Of a stretch of DNA of 64,000 nucleotides, positions 42,570 to 52,672 are shown in pieces (position 1 is the stretch's first letter; every line of letters begins with the position of its first letter). The DNA is from Saccharina japonica. Taxonomy: Eukaryota; Sar; Phaeophyceae; Laminariales; Laminariaceae. The position numbers were made by a program, and so were the translations under genes. The stretch covers positions 19,010 through 83,009 of the forward strand of contig MEHQ01001672.1 of NCBI GenBank assembly GCA_008828725.1. The letters are read 5' to 3'. The notes under the pieces are model-generated. The model was not told where the DNA came from. It searched no databases and was given only the letters and a program-made list of their open reading frames with translations.

Positions 42570-43880
42570 TATACTTGATAATGCACACGCACACGAGCCC
42601 ACCCCCCACACGACCCCCACCCCTCATATATCCACAAATTGACACACGCTTCCTGAATTCTACAGCCTCAGATTGTGTCCCCCTCATACGGGATGTACAC
42701 CCTGCATGAGGACATATAAAACCCGTAAGTACGCGCGATCGAAGTATCACACTCACCTACTAAAATACGTACGAAGCAAAGAAAGATGAGTTTCGACGAA
42801 ATCCTAATCCTCGATCTCTCAGCTGCTTTTTTAATTTTTTAGTATATACTCTGGTACTCCACACCCCACACCCCGTCCTGAACCACATCACGACCATTCT
42901 GTCTGCATACCGGTACTGCAAACACTCAAGATTTTTATTTATCGAAATCGAAAGGATTGGTGGTTTGAGCGGACCACACATTTATAAGATTATAGTTGAC
43001 GGCGATAGTTTCAGTTTTAGTTGTTCATTTATTTATACCTTCGTAACAATTACCTTTTCAGATCATAGACGAGGCTATCAGCATACCATCGACACGAACA
43101 TACCCGTACCTAACGTACCTAAATAACAGGTAAGGTATTGCAATGAGGTCGTCCCAAGGCTCGTACCTAAACCCGGGTATTTCGTCGACGTGTATACCCG
43201 ATACCCGGGTAAGGTATGGAGTTCCGTACCTAACGTACCTAAAACTTAGGTAAGGTATCGGGGTCCGTATCTGACGTACCAAAAACTTAGGTAAGGTATT
43301 GAGGTCGTCCCTGAGCTCGTACCTAAACCCGGGTATACCTGCAGGAAGTACGTACCTTACCTAACATACCCTTGCAAGTTAATTTTGTGTCAGTTTATTT
43401 CCATTTCATCCGCAACCCGATCGCGGGTAGCCAGAAACCAGAAATAAATAATAAATGGCGTCAGCAGTCAGCAGCTTTGTCAGAAGTCAGAACGAGCAGC
43501 AAGAGGAAGGCCATTATTGTTGTATGTTTGTCCGCATAATACGATACACTATTTACTTGTTACAAACAAATCCCCCCCCCCCAAAAAAAACCCTGAAAAA
43601 TCATACTAGATTTTAACATACCTCCTGTCAACATGGTTGATTGGTTCATACCCTTGTATGTATGTATAAAAAATTAAAAAAAAAACAACAGCTGTGAGCT
43701 CGAGGATTTCGTCGAAGCTCATCTTTGCTAGCTGAGTGTAATACTTCGATCGCCGTACTTACGGATTTTATATGTCCTCATGTAGGATGTACATCCCGTA
43801 TGAGGGGGACACAATCTGAGGCTGTAGAATTCAGGAAGTGTGTGTCTATTTGTGGGGGAAGAAATAATTAAAATTAAATT
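42570..43880. repeat. Inverted repeat pair flanking 43.0-43.6 kb
   Basis: The sequence at about 42620-42840 (CACGCTTCCTGAATTCTACAG, GTCCCCCTCATACGGGATGT, GAGGACATATAAAACCCGTA) recurs inverted at about 43670-43850. A third copy in the second orientation is at 50.20-50.36 kb and part of a fourth at 52.23-52.28 kb, so the arms are an interspersed repeat. Confidence 0.7.
43060..43380. repeat. GTACCTAACGTACCTAAA tandem palindromic repeat
   Basis: About four irregular units built from CGTACCTAACGTACCTAAA, AACTTAGGTAAGGTATTG and CGTACCTAAACCCGGGTAT. Each word has its complement close by, so the region could form many small hairpins. Confidence 0.7.
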
Positions 43881-44185
43881 AAAATTAAAATTAACAGTCT
43901 GAAATAAACGTACCAGGTATACTATAGTGTTCCGACGAGTTTACGTGATAGAGTGGTTCTACTATTTGTAGCTATGTATGGTATATAAGAAGAGGTGTGT
44001 GAGGACAGGTTATGGAGTAAAACTTAAAAGCACCTGGATGAATTTTTAATTAATTAGTGATTTGGGTTTTTGTAGTGTGCATTATTTATTTGTACCTATA
44101 AGGTATCTTTAGTGGCAATTAGTAGGAACAACAACAACGTTTTATCCTTTATAACTGTTAAAGGGGGGGGGGGGGAGACAGCGAT

Positions 44186-44430
44186 GCTGCTGTAGTCGAA
44201 TGGAGATTGCNGGGCGTGTAGTTCAGTTTTGGACACGATAACATGCTGTAGGGATTTTAGGTGTACCTCTTCGGACTGGTGTATCCTTTCCCTGCTAAGT
44301 GTACGTGTTCTTTAGGATTCTCTGATGGCTCTAGCACTTTTGTGACCACGGGCTGTGATCTTGCTAGATCAGACTATAGGGATTAGCAACTGAAACGAGT
44401 TTAATGTGAAGACAACAACAACAACAACTG
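44186..44430 (+). mobile_element. LINE-like 3' fragment with (AAC)n tail
   Basis: Copy of 36460-36725 ending GAAACGAGTTTAATGTGAAGACAACAAC. It has an N at 44211. The end combines a different 3' UTR body with the same terminal AATGTGAAGACAAC as the RTE-type LINE. Confidence 0.65.
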
Positions 44431-44859
44431 TTTTGGTAGAGCTCGGGAGCAAATATTAACAACGGACTTCCTTCAGGAAATCGCATTTGGGAACGACATA
44501 CTTCTATCCCGTATATACGTATTGGTTCCGTACCGTACCGTTCTTGTCCTTATCACATTTTCCCGGCCCGATTGTTACCGCGCGCACCCATCCTACGTTT
44601 TTACTATCAGCAGACTAATACGCCATTTTCCCTTCACGCTTGTGACGTCGCCGGCAGGGCCCCGATCGGCCACGTCACTCACCTGATGTACTGCGGTCAT
44701 TCCTCTCGTCATTGATTCGCACCCACACATTCCACAACCACCATCGTCAAGTTAGCAATTAATTATTTCGAGCCGAATCGCCGTTCACTTCTGAGGTGAA
44801 GCGTGGTTTGTTCTCAGGCGGCGGTGTACTACTGCTGCTACTACTGCTATACTACTGCC

Positions 44860-44998
44860 ATGGCGCCGTTTCCGTATCTGCCTATGGCGGCCATCCTGGC
44901 AAGCCTGGTCAGCAACCTGGTGGTCCAGATGAGTGTTTTCTCCTACGCGGGCTTCATGGTGGAGTACCTGGGCGTCGTTGATGACAAGGACAAAGCCG
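44860..44998 (+). CDS. First exon of a probable multi-pass transporter (MFS-like)
   Basis: ATG at 44860 lies in a strong context (GCCATGG). The 46 codons encode a Pro-rich start, a hydrophobic segment (residues 9-32) and an FMVEYLGVVDD-K segment, then meet a consensus donor GTGAGT at 44999 (phase 1). The pattern (short cytosolic end, first helix ending in FMV-x-LGV, acidic loop, Ala-Gly) is like the N-terminus of ZIFL/MFS drug-metabolite transporters. That assignment is tentative since it rests on one helix. No following exon was found in the next several kb, which is filled with repeats, so the gene is either very intron-rich or truncated. Confidence 0.45.
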
Positions 44999-45149
44999 GT
45001 GAGTCTGAAATATACTGCGGCGTGCACTACTGCTACTTCTGCAGGGTGTACTACTGACTCCGACGGCTGTACCGCCGTGTGCGTACGATATATAGGCACG
45101 ATTTCGCTTTGGTTGCTCTTCCTCTGTCTGGTAGATCTCGTTGCTCAGG

Positions 45150-45215
45150 TTAGAAGGTATATTCGTATGTTCGGTTAGGCTCAGGTTAGAAGGTATATTC
45201 GTATGTAGGTGCCAT
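45150..45215 (+). repeat. Two tandem copies of a ~37-bp unit
   Basis: CTCAGGTTAGAAGGTATATT followed by CGTATG occurs at about 45146 and again at about 45181, inside the first intron of the transporter-like exon. Confidence 0.7.
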
Positions 45216-45379
45216 AGGTCGGAAAGGGCATGGTCGGCAGTCGGCAGTATATCGCCGTTGCTCCACGGGATACCCCTAGTTTTCCTCATTGGTGTCGTCA
45301 GTTGGTCTACAAAATCGTTCCGAACGCTGCAAGGCACCGGACCTACCTCTGGCTTGACCGTATTGTATACCTGGTTTAC

Positions 45380-45590
45380 AGCAGTAGGAGTACAGGACAC
45401 CTAATGAGAAACAGGAAATCTGCTCCAGGCTGGATTTCTTATTTGAGAGAGGGTTTTTTTTTTATTTTACACTAGTTTTGAGATAGCGACTCCCGAATTC
45501 CTATTTTTCCTCTATATTTCAGCCATGCTTTCTTATTATTCATAGCCTGTTTCCGGTTAGTTAGGTGTCCTGTACTGCTGTTGTAATTTA
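45380..45590. repeat. Short inverted repeat (CAGTACAGGACACCTAA)
   Basis: AGTACAGGACACCTAATGAG with a following AACAGG near 45389-45415 recurs inverted as TTAGTTAGGTGTCCTGTACT near 45556-45575. The sequence between is about 150 bases; it is a possible small fold-back element. Confidence 0.5.
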
Positions 45591-46019
45591 TATGGAATAT
45601 ACGAAAACACGAGCACCCGATTAACAGCAACATATACTGCTGTAGTACATGGAAAGCTACCTGGTACTACAGCACTATCAGCCTGGTACAACAGCAGTAT
45701 ATATATATGTATATATCAGGTACCTGGTATACACCAGTGGGGGCCCGCATTTAGGGACTATTCCTGAACTATTATGTTAAGAACGGGAGGCTGAGATTTA
45801 AAAAAACAAATACCGATCGAAAATTTAAATTGCGTGTGAGGAAAACAGCTCAAACCGAGCGACGAAATAGGCAAAAGTCTACTTAAGAAACGGCAGTGAT
45901 TGCCGTTCCATACCATTTGAAAAACGAGGTTGCGCCGGTGCGTGGTACGGGAGGGTAGGTCTCGCCTGTCGTGTGTGTGGCATTGCATTGCCGGCTGTGC
46001 CTACTGCACTGAACCGTAG

Positions 46020-46130
46020 TATTTATGTGTCGTAGTTTTGTGACCACATAACTGGTACTGGTACCTCTCTAGGATGAATCGGCACGGACACTGGTTGTGC
46101 TGGATGTCGACGGGTAGAAAGGGAGGTTTA
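46020..46130 (+). mobile_element. LINE 3' terminus
   Basis: TTTTGTGACCACATAACTGG to GGATGTCGACGGGTAGAAAG and GGAGGTTTAATAGACC. It matches the 37.30-37.39 kb terminus but lacks the microsatellite tail. Confidence 0.55.
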
Positions 46131-46299
46131 ATAGACCTATTTGAAACTCGAGCTTATGCCTTATGTCCTTCCAAAGGGAAGAGTCAGGCCATTGAATATT
46201 TGGCACTATAGAGCCACATTTACCGCAACGTCTAAAACTCAGCATATGCCATTTTTTTTTTAAACGGTGGATCTTTTACGAAGGACACTGACATAATTT

Positions 46300-46812
46300 T
46301 CCAGGATTTATTCTTCTTTTGGGCTTTCCACTTTCAGCAGCACGCGTTCGTGATGAGGGACTTTTCCCCCCTCCCACTCTTTACCAATGAATTTGCCGAC
46401 TACAACGTAACTACTGTCTGAAGTGCTGTCTGTACAAAAACACACGGTAGGCGTGGGAACAAGATGGAGCACGCAGCTGCTGTCTGAAGTGCTGCCGGAA
46501 TGACAGTCCGCGGGCACACAGTGAAAAAGAACAGCCAACCAAAGCCATCACGTCAATTGACAATTGCCCGAATCTATCCTGAACGTCTGTGTTAGGCACA
46601 GCATTATAAACATCGACACTGATTAGGAATCGTTCCACATTGAAGGGGTCTTCCACAATCAGGCACACAATGAAGGCACCCGGGGTGTCCGCGCCATCTC
46701 TACCGCGTCTCTCTACAAAACCAGTGACGTCATCCACACAGACCCAACAACGAAATTCAGGGGAAAAAACGAAAAAAAAAAATGTCAACAAAAATGATTG
46801 TCCGTTCGTCAC
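46300..46812 (-). repeat. Repeat-borne fragment with an unidentified ORF
   Basis: On the minus strand 46625-46390 matches 36191-36420 in plus orientation (CGATGTTTATAATGCTGTGC, TGACGTGATGGCTTTGGTTG). An open frame of about 133 codons (46812-46411) crosses it. It has a Phe-rich start, a CWVCVDD motif and an internal VPNTDVQDRFG segment. The two copies differ by single-base indels, so the frame is not conserved. I do not recognise the product; it is probably part of a retroelement or captured exon. Confidence 0.35.
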
Positions 46813-47114
46813 GGGTCGATGTCGTCCGTGCTCCGGATGGCTGCTCCGCGCTGCTGTGCTGCTGCTGCGGCACGCTGCTGTGATCCGGCGCGCCGCTCCG
46901 GTGCCACTTGGCCAGTCCTAGCACGACCACACTCGACCTGCTCCGTCCGTACTCGCGCTCGTTGTTGTCCTTCCCAGTCGGCTCCTCGCTTTCTCCCTCG
47001 TTGCACTCAGGGTGCTTGGTCTGGAAAATAAAATGTCTCGCGCTGAAGAGATTGACCAGTCCAAACTACAGCTCGTCGCCACACGCTCCCTCCTCCTTTG
47101 ATGGCGAAGCCAGG

Positions 47115-47325
47115 TTACTGAGCGTGGGTAAGCAAAATTCGACGAGAGTTGACGAGGGAAGAAAGTGCTGAAATCTTCTCGCGATAAAAATGCAAGGCAA
47201 GAACCGTAGTGCGGGGGGAGGGAGAGGGCCCTACTTTGTGACCCCGGATCTGAGTTACGACTAGGGAGGGAGAAAGACGGGAGTGCGAAGATAATAAATG
47301 GGATGGAAAAAAAAAAAAAAAAAAA
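47115..47325 (+). mobile_element. SINE copy with poly(A) end
   Basis: Family body from GAGCGTGGGTAAGCAAAATT through GACGAGGGAAGAAAGTGCTG and CCCCGGATCTGAGTTACGAC to GATAATAAATGGGATGG followed by about 19 A. It lacks the tRNA-like head. Confidence 0.8.
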
Positions 47326-47637
47326 TCACACGTGCTACTTGCTGTAAGACTATACACACATACGTACACGTTTACACACAGCAGCAGTACGAGGCTCTCT
47401 CATCTCTCTCTCACAGCTCCTCTCTCTTTCCAGGCAGAAAAAAAAATGATGGCAGTTCTCGACAAAGCCTGGGTGGCATGTGTTCTCGGGGCGTCTCATA
47501 TCTGAGCACAGAGCCTCCCCGCGCAGGCCCCCACAGTGTTGGCGGCGGCCGGGTAGCCGATCCCCCCCACGAGTCGGAGGTCAGAGGACACGTACGCAAA
47601 AAAAAAAACGCGAAAACATAAGCCCTGTCGGTGGGCA

Positions 47638-47859
47638 ATGCGCCAAAACCCTCACAGGGCACGATTCTTGGTAGATCTCGCCGTAGATCTGGACGTTGAG
47701 GCCTCGCGCAGGCGCTACGGCGCCGGGCGGGCGGATCCGCTAAGCCGGGCTTTGCAAGCGAGGCGGGGGCACGCCTCGGCGAAGAAACCGCGCGGAAAGG
47801 CGGTCAGTGGCGGGAGAGATCCGCAGACCAAAGGACGGTCAGCTTCGTCCAAGAACTAA
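47638..47859 (+). CDS. GC-rich basic ORF of unknown nature
   Basis: A 73-codon frame rich in Arg, Ala, Lys and Ser in a locally GC-rich island (47.66-47.85 kb) unlike its AT-rich neighbours. It has no recognised motif. The C-terminal half (KKPRGKAVSGGRD) is strongly basic, as in nucleic-acid-binding tails. The first codons fall in sequence unlike the rest. Coding status is doubtful. Confidence 0.2.
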   Translation: MRQNPHRARFLVDLAVDLDVEASRRRYGAGRADPLSRALQARRGHASAKKPRGKAVSGGRDPQTKGRSASSKN

Positions 47860-47874
47860 GTTAGGGTTATTCAT

Positions 47875-49045
47875 AGGGCATCAGCCAAAAATAGGTATAC
47901 CTACGTACGCACTTTGCGCTATTTATAGGTACACTGCGTAATGTACACCGGAAACGGCTTCCTGGCCCGCCTGATATTGGGCCTGCGCTCCATTGTACCT
48001 ACAAATGGCTCAAAGTGCGTAGGAACACATATTATCGGCTACTCATTTTACGTATCACCTATTTTTGGCTTCAACTGTACCTATAAATGGCTCGAAGGAT
48101 CACTGTTTGGCAACTAATATGTACGACAGACGGCCACACCAGATGCCGGGGCTGTCAACCAGCCGACCGTACCTGTCAACCAGATGTAATATTAGTCGTT
48201 TGGGCCACATTCCTTTAATGGTGTGATCGCGATGCGGAGAAACAGCAATGACGAGTGTTTCCATGCCATTATGCTGAAAGTATACACATACTGTAGTGCA
48301 GTATATAGTAGGAGTAACTTTGGTATATATATTATACGTTTGCAGAGTAATACCATACGGTTAAGGGGGTCTGAGTTGCACAGCTGTTGGCGCGGTCCGA
48401 AACAACATTGACATTCCATAGAAAACGTGGGTGAATATATATGAGGAAGAGAGGTACGGTCGACGGTTGACAGTCCCGGCATCTGGTGTGGCCGCCTGTC
48501 CATATTTCAGTTGCCAAAAAGTGATCGTTCGAGCCATTTATAGGTACAGTTGAAGCCAATAATAGGTGATACGTAAAACGAGTAGCCGACAATAGGTGTC
48601 CCTACGCACTTTGAGCCATTTGTAGGTACAATGGAGCGCAGGCCCAATATCAGGCGGGCCAGGAAGCTGTTTCCGGTGTACATTACGCAGTTCAAATTGC
48701 GAATGTATACCTATTTTTGGCTAATGCCCTTATTGATATGGTCATTAGCCAAAAGTATATGAGCCATTTTCAGGTACACTGCGTAATGTACCCCGGAAAA
48801 GGCTTCCTGGTCCGCCTGATATTGGGCCTGCGTTCCATTGTAAATACCTACAAATGGCTCAAAGTGCCTAGGTACACCTATTATCGGCTACTCAATTTAC
48901 GTGTCACCTACTTTTGGATTCAAGTGTACCTATAAATGGCTCGAACGATCACTTTTTGACAACTGAAATATAGACAGACGGCCACACCAGATGCCGGGAC
49001 TGTCAACCAGCCGACCGTACCGGTCAACCAGCTGACCGTACCTGT
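47875..49045. repeat. Three-arm fold-back repeat (+/-/+)
   Basis: A ~300-bp unit occurs direct at 47.88-48.17, inverted at 48.46-48.74 and direct again at 48.75-49.05 kb. Shared landmarks are AGCCAAAAATAGGTATACCT, GCGTAATGTACACCGGAAA, CGCCTGATATTGGGCCTGCG and CCACACCAGATGCCGG. The first two arms enclose a 270-bp core (48.19-48.45 kb) that has relatives at 50.47-50.71 kb (inverted) and 51.5 kb (short). The arms differ by several percent, so this is not an assembly fold. Confidence 0.8.
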
Positions 49046-49825
49046 CAACACAAACGCCCGAAAATACTGCCACGCAGTACGAACGCAGGTGACGCCGGAG
49101 ACAACACAGGTCACCTAACTAACTGGACGCCCGACCCATTCTTCTGAATTCCATACCAATCCACATATACGAAGTTTCTTATATTTCTTCGTGAAGCTCA
49201 GCTTGTCTCGCGTTCCTATGGTGACCTACAGTAGAGGTACGTACAGCAGTAACGGGGGCACGCTTGTGGACTACTATTAACAGTATGATACTAGAAGAGT
49301 GCACGAGTGTAGTGGTGAATTGCTTACTACCGCCGCCACGCCTCATAATGCAGTAGCTAACTACTGGCACTCATCGTGTACACATACCACAACCTCTGGG
49401 GCAGTGGTGTTGTGGGCGCCGCGGCCACGCTAGACGTGCTCATATCACAGATGATGCCGGTTATTTTCGGTCGAGAAAGTGACATCACGTTATGCTCGAC
49501 TGGTGGTATGCCATCTTGGTTCTAACAATAGTGGGTGGGGATACTAAGCACTGCGCTGTGGCCCATACAGCCGTGTAGGCACAACGCGAAAAGCCTCACC
49601 ATGACAATGCTCGGAGAGCTTGCAACGCCCGGCCCTCCCTATGGTTTGGCTCGCTGTATCCCTCGCGGAGCCAGCTCGCCAACACCACCACCACCACGAA
49701 GCGACTCCTCTCGCCATTTACCAAGCGGCAAGCCGCAATTAGCCCGGCACAAATCTAACTCGCGAACGCCATCGCTTACCCGTACATTTTCTTCCTCATA
49801 TATATATATGTTGTTGTTGTTGTTG
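49046..49825. other. Unassigned stretch
   Basis: A GGTCAACCAGCTGACCGTAC palindromic word near 49020-49040 continues the previous repeat. Beyond it, short open frames (including Ser/Pro-rich ones at 49.59-49.83 kb) show no domain. (TAT)n and (GTT)n microsatellites lie at 49.80-49.83 kb. Confidence 0.4.
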
Positions 49826-50180
49826 TTGTCTTCACATTAAACCCGTTATTTCTACTCAACCACACCAGTACACCCAGTGCCTGTCCTGATTCCCAATCCC
49901 AGAGAGATACAAATTATGTGGTCACAGACTGAAACAGAGAAAAACCAAACAAAATAAACGCAAATTAATGGGTAGAGCAAGTGAGATGCGTAACGTACCG
50001 GGTACGAGAACACAGCGACACGAGCCGAACCAAAAAATAAGAACAAAAAGACAAATAAAAAACAAATTATGAAATGAAACATAATACAAATGACGCAGGG
50101 AGACAGAAGCGCCTCTCTACAGTAGAAGAAAAGAACACGTGCCCAAGAGGAACAGATAACTGCTGCACGGGCGAGGCAAC
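49812..50180 (-). mobile_element. LINE 3' end with (CAA)n tail
   Basis: On the minus strand this is the last ~350 bases of the RTE-type LINE, ending TTTAATGTGAAGACAACAAC with six or so repeats. It is severely 5'-truncated at the AACTGCTGCACGGGCGAGGCA block (plus-strand reading). Confidence 0.75.
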
Positions 50181-50194
50181 TATATATATTTAAA

Positions 50195-50468
50195 AAATTA
50201 AAAAAACAACAGCTGTGAGCTCGAGGATTCGTCGAAGCTCATCTTTCCTAGCTGAGTGTAATACTTCGATCGCGCGTACTTACGGATTTTATATGTCCTC
50301 ATGTAGGATGTACATATCCCGTATGAGGGGGACGCAATCTGAGGCTGTAGAATTCAGGAAGTGTGTGTCTATTTGTGGGGGAAGAAATAATTAAAATCGA
50401 ATTAAAATCAAAATTAAACAGTCTGAAATAAACGTACCAGGTATACTATAGTGTTCCGACGAGTTATA
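50195..50468 (+). repeat. Interspersed repeat, copy of 43.67-43.94 kb
   Basis: AACAACAGCTGTGAGCTCGA to CAGGTATACTATAGTGTTCC; near-identical to the 43.67-kb copy with small indels. Confidence 0.75.
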
Positions 50469-50469
50469 T

Positions 50470-50712
50470 ATATATTCACCCACGTTTGCTATGGAATGTT
50501 GTTCCGGACCGCGCCAACGGCGGTGTAACTTAGACCCCCTTAACCGTATTGTATTACCTGTACAAGTATATATACCGAAGTTGCTCCTACTATGCACTAC
50601 AGTATGTGTATTGTACAGCATAACGGCATGGAAACACGCGTCATTGTTGTTTATCCGCATCGCAATCACACCCATTAAAGGTATGTGGCCCAAACGACTA
50701 ATATTGCAAATG
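50470..50712 (-). repeat. Relative of the fold-back core
   Basis: Inverse of 48.19-48.45 kb (GTTTCCATGCCGTTATGCTG in minus-strand reading, GGTTAAGGGGGTCTAAGTT). Confidence 0.7.
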
Positions 50713-50739
50713 TGACCGCGGGCCTCCGGTAGTAGGACG

Positions 50740-50880
50740 GCACAACACGCCGAGTGTACCTTGCGCACTCGCACGAGACACCGACCGAAACAACAAGTAC
50801 TATTAATAATGAGTGATCAACGCTGAAGATCATCCTGCACATTGTCGGCTGGCAAAGATAATAATAATAATAATTAATAG
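50740..50880 (+). mobile_element. 3' end of the REL-type LINE with (ATA)n tail
   Basis: AATGAGTGATCAACGCTGAA, CACATTGTCGGCTGGCAA, then an ATA repeat: the plus-strand counterpart of the 13.64-13.70 kb end. It is an extremely 5'-truncated insertion. Confidence 0.65.
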
Positions 50881-51600
50881 GACACACGAAAAAAGACAAG
50901 TAACGCAAAAAGTAGAGAAGAGAGGAAACATACATACGTGGCTTTGTATATACGTAGCACGAATCGAAAGTCGCCGTATAAACACGCATGTATGTGGAGG
51001 ATAGGGTACGTAGACACCGTCAACCTCTGATCACAAATGCCAACCATGAAGATACGTTAACCAACGTCCGGTCTACGAGACCTGCCATCATGGATGGTCT
51101 TCATATGGTTGACGTTCGGGAATACAAACCCAGAACGCTACCAGGGAGTGAAGGGTCTTCTACGAGAACGACCCCCACTCCCACTCTTTAACCTATGAGA
51201 TCTCTCCTTGCGAGATGCGAGGGAGGTTTTGTGGAGGCACCTCCTTGCCACATATAAGAAAGAAAAGTGCGCGTCAAGGCCTCGGCCAACCCTGCTCAAG
51301 ACCCCGACACGGCCGACATCATCTGAGGAGGCGACCTCCATAATGGCGTCGACGATGTATCATACATATGTGTATGCCGTCCCAGACGCGACATCGTACA
51401 TATATACGTCGACGAGTAGAAAGAACGGATTAAAAAAATGTGAAGAACACACACACTCGACAAAGTAGTACTCTGTATTCTAGATCGAAAGGGTGTTTCC
51501 GTGTTTCCATGCCGTTATGCTGAAAGTACAATACATATACTGCAGTGCAGTATATAGTAGTAGGTGACCCCTGTTAAGGGACCTTCTTAGTACAGTAGTG
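50881..51600. other. Mixed stretch with a LINE 3' terminus
   Basis: No gene recognised. Bases about 51.40-51.46 kb carry the LINE terminus (CGTCGACGAGTAGAAAGAAC, AATGTGAAGAACACACACAC). A short relative of the 48.2-kb core follows at 51.50-51.56 kb. Confidence 0.5.
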
Positions 51601-51603
51601 GCC

Positions 51604-51665
51604 CCGCTATAGCGCCGTTGTTTTCCGCCGTTATGTGCCAGCGGAAAACAACGGCGCTATAGCGG
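51604..51665. repeat. Perfect 25-bp inverted repeat, 12-nt loop
   Basis: The left arm 51604-51628 (CCGCTATAGCGCCGTTGTTT then TCCGC) is the exact reverse complement of 51641-51665, with loop CGTTATGTGCCA. It is the strongest short hairpin in the window. No T-run follows, so terminator function is not indicated. Confidence 0.9.
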
Positions 51666-51749
51666 CAACCGGCACTACTACTCCGGATTGGGGAATATAT
51701 ACGTTGATAGTATGGAAACGAAATACTGTGCCAAGCGATTTCACCGGCA

Positions 51750-51820
51750 CTATAGAGGGACCACTACTGGGCACTATATAGGGACCACTACTGGGCACTA
51801 TAGGGGGACCACTACTGCTG
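51750..51820 (+). repeat. Tandem GGCACTATAGAGGGACCACTACT
   Basis: Three copies of GGCACTATA-AGGGACCACTACTG in a row. The words are shared with the 57.1-57.4 kb repeats. Confidence 0.75.
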
Positions 51821-51944
51821 TAGTGCTTTCGGGACTACATCAGTTGTAGAGGTTCCTTATATACCAGCGTCCCTTATATCCGACCCTGGCGTCTTTTGTC
51901 TCATACCCGGTGCGCAGTGCTCGTATATTCTTCTCCCTCTTTCG

Positions 51945-52160
51945 TGAAATTAATTAATTATTATTCCACACATACACACTCACAATATATATTTATTATT
52001 CCACACATACACACTCACAATATATATTTATTAACATACTTTTCCAAGAAAAACAGGAAAAAGGAAACTTTTCACGGATGCTCCGAGTACCTTGGAGTAA
52101 AGTAAGGAGTATAATTAATTATTATTCCACACATACACACTCACAATATATATACTTTCG
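51945..52160 (+). repeat. CCACACATACACACTCACAATATATA repeat
   Basis: Two adjacent copies (51.96-52.03 kb) and a third at 52.12-52.15 kb, the latter separated by TACCTTGGAGTA sequence. Confidence 0.75.
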
Positions 52161-52339
52161 TAGGCGTCCTGAGGAACTTTGGTGGCCTGCACCAAGCTAT
52201 GAAACACGCGGGGCGCGTTGGATATTAAACAAATTAAAAAAACAACAGCTGTGAGCTCGAGGATTTCGTCGAAGCTATATAGATGAGGTTCAATCAATAT
52301 ATATATTTGATTTCGGAGAAGGAATATGGTGGGGGGTGT

Positions 52340-52415
52340 ACTCCCCGGTGGTCTAGCAGTTAACCCACGTACAATCCTAAGGTTGAAGTCAGGGGTTCGA
52401 GTCTACGTAAGGAGT
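52340..52415 (+). promoter_or_regulatory. tRNA-like polymerase III promoter of SINE
   Basis: A box (52349-52363) and B box (52394-52403) are at tRNA spacing; five acceptor pairs form, the others do not. Confidence 0.6.
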
Positions 52416-52672
52416 CTTTTTTTCTCAAATGACACCAACTACTGTCGAGAGCGCCCTACCATATAGCGTGAGTAGGCAGCACAACTTGACGAGAGTCGAC
52501 AAGGGAAGAAAGTGCTGAGATCTTCTCGCGACAAAAATGCGAGGCACGTACCCTACGTAGTGGGGGGGAGGAGGGAGAGGAGCCTACTTCAGTGACCCCG
52601 GATCTGAGTTACGACTAAGAGGGAGAGAGAAAAGATGGGCGAAGATAATAAGTGAGATGGAACAAAAATACT
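52340..52672 (+). mobile_element. tRNA-derived SINE, most complete copy
   Basis: A 76-base tRNA-like head (52340-52415) has complementary ends ACTCC/GGAGT, an A box TGGTCTAGCAGTTAA and a B box GGTTCGAGTC (52394-52403). The CTTTTTTTCTC after it is T-rich. The family body follows: GTGAGTAGGCAGCAC, GACAAGGGAAGAAAGTGCTG, ATCTTCTCGCGACAAAAATG, the G-rich block, CCCCGGATCTGAGTTACGAC and an A-rich end. It would be transcribed by polymerase III and mobilised by a LINE. The head is degenerate (weak T and anticodon stems), so no amino-acid identity is given. Confidence 0.8.

Noticed and set aside
51604..51665. Rho-independent terminator
   Set aside because: There is no T-run after the hairpin and the setting is eukaryotic.
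52340..52415. Functional tRNA gene
   Set aside because: Only five acceptor pairs and weak internal stems; it heads a repeated SINE body with other copies in the window.
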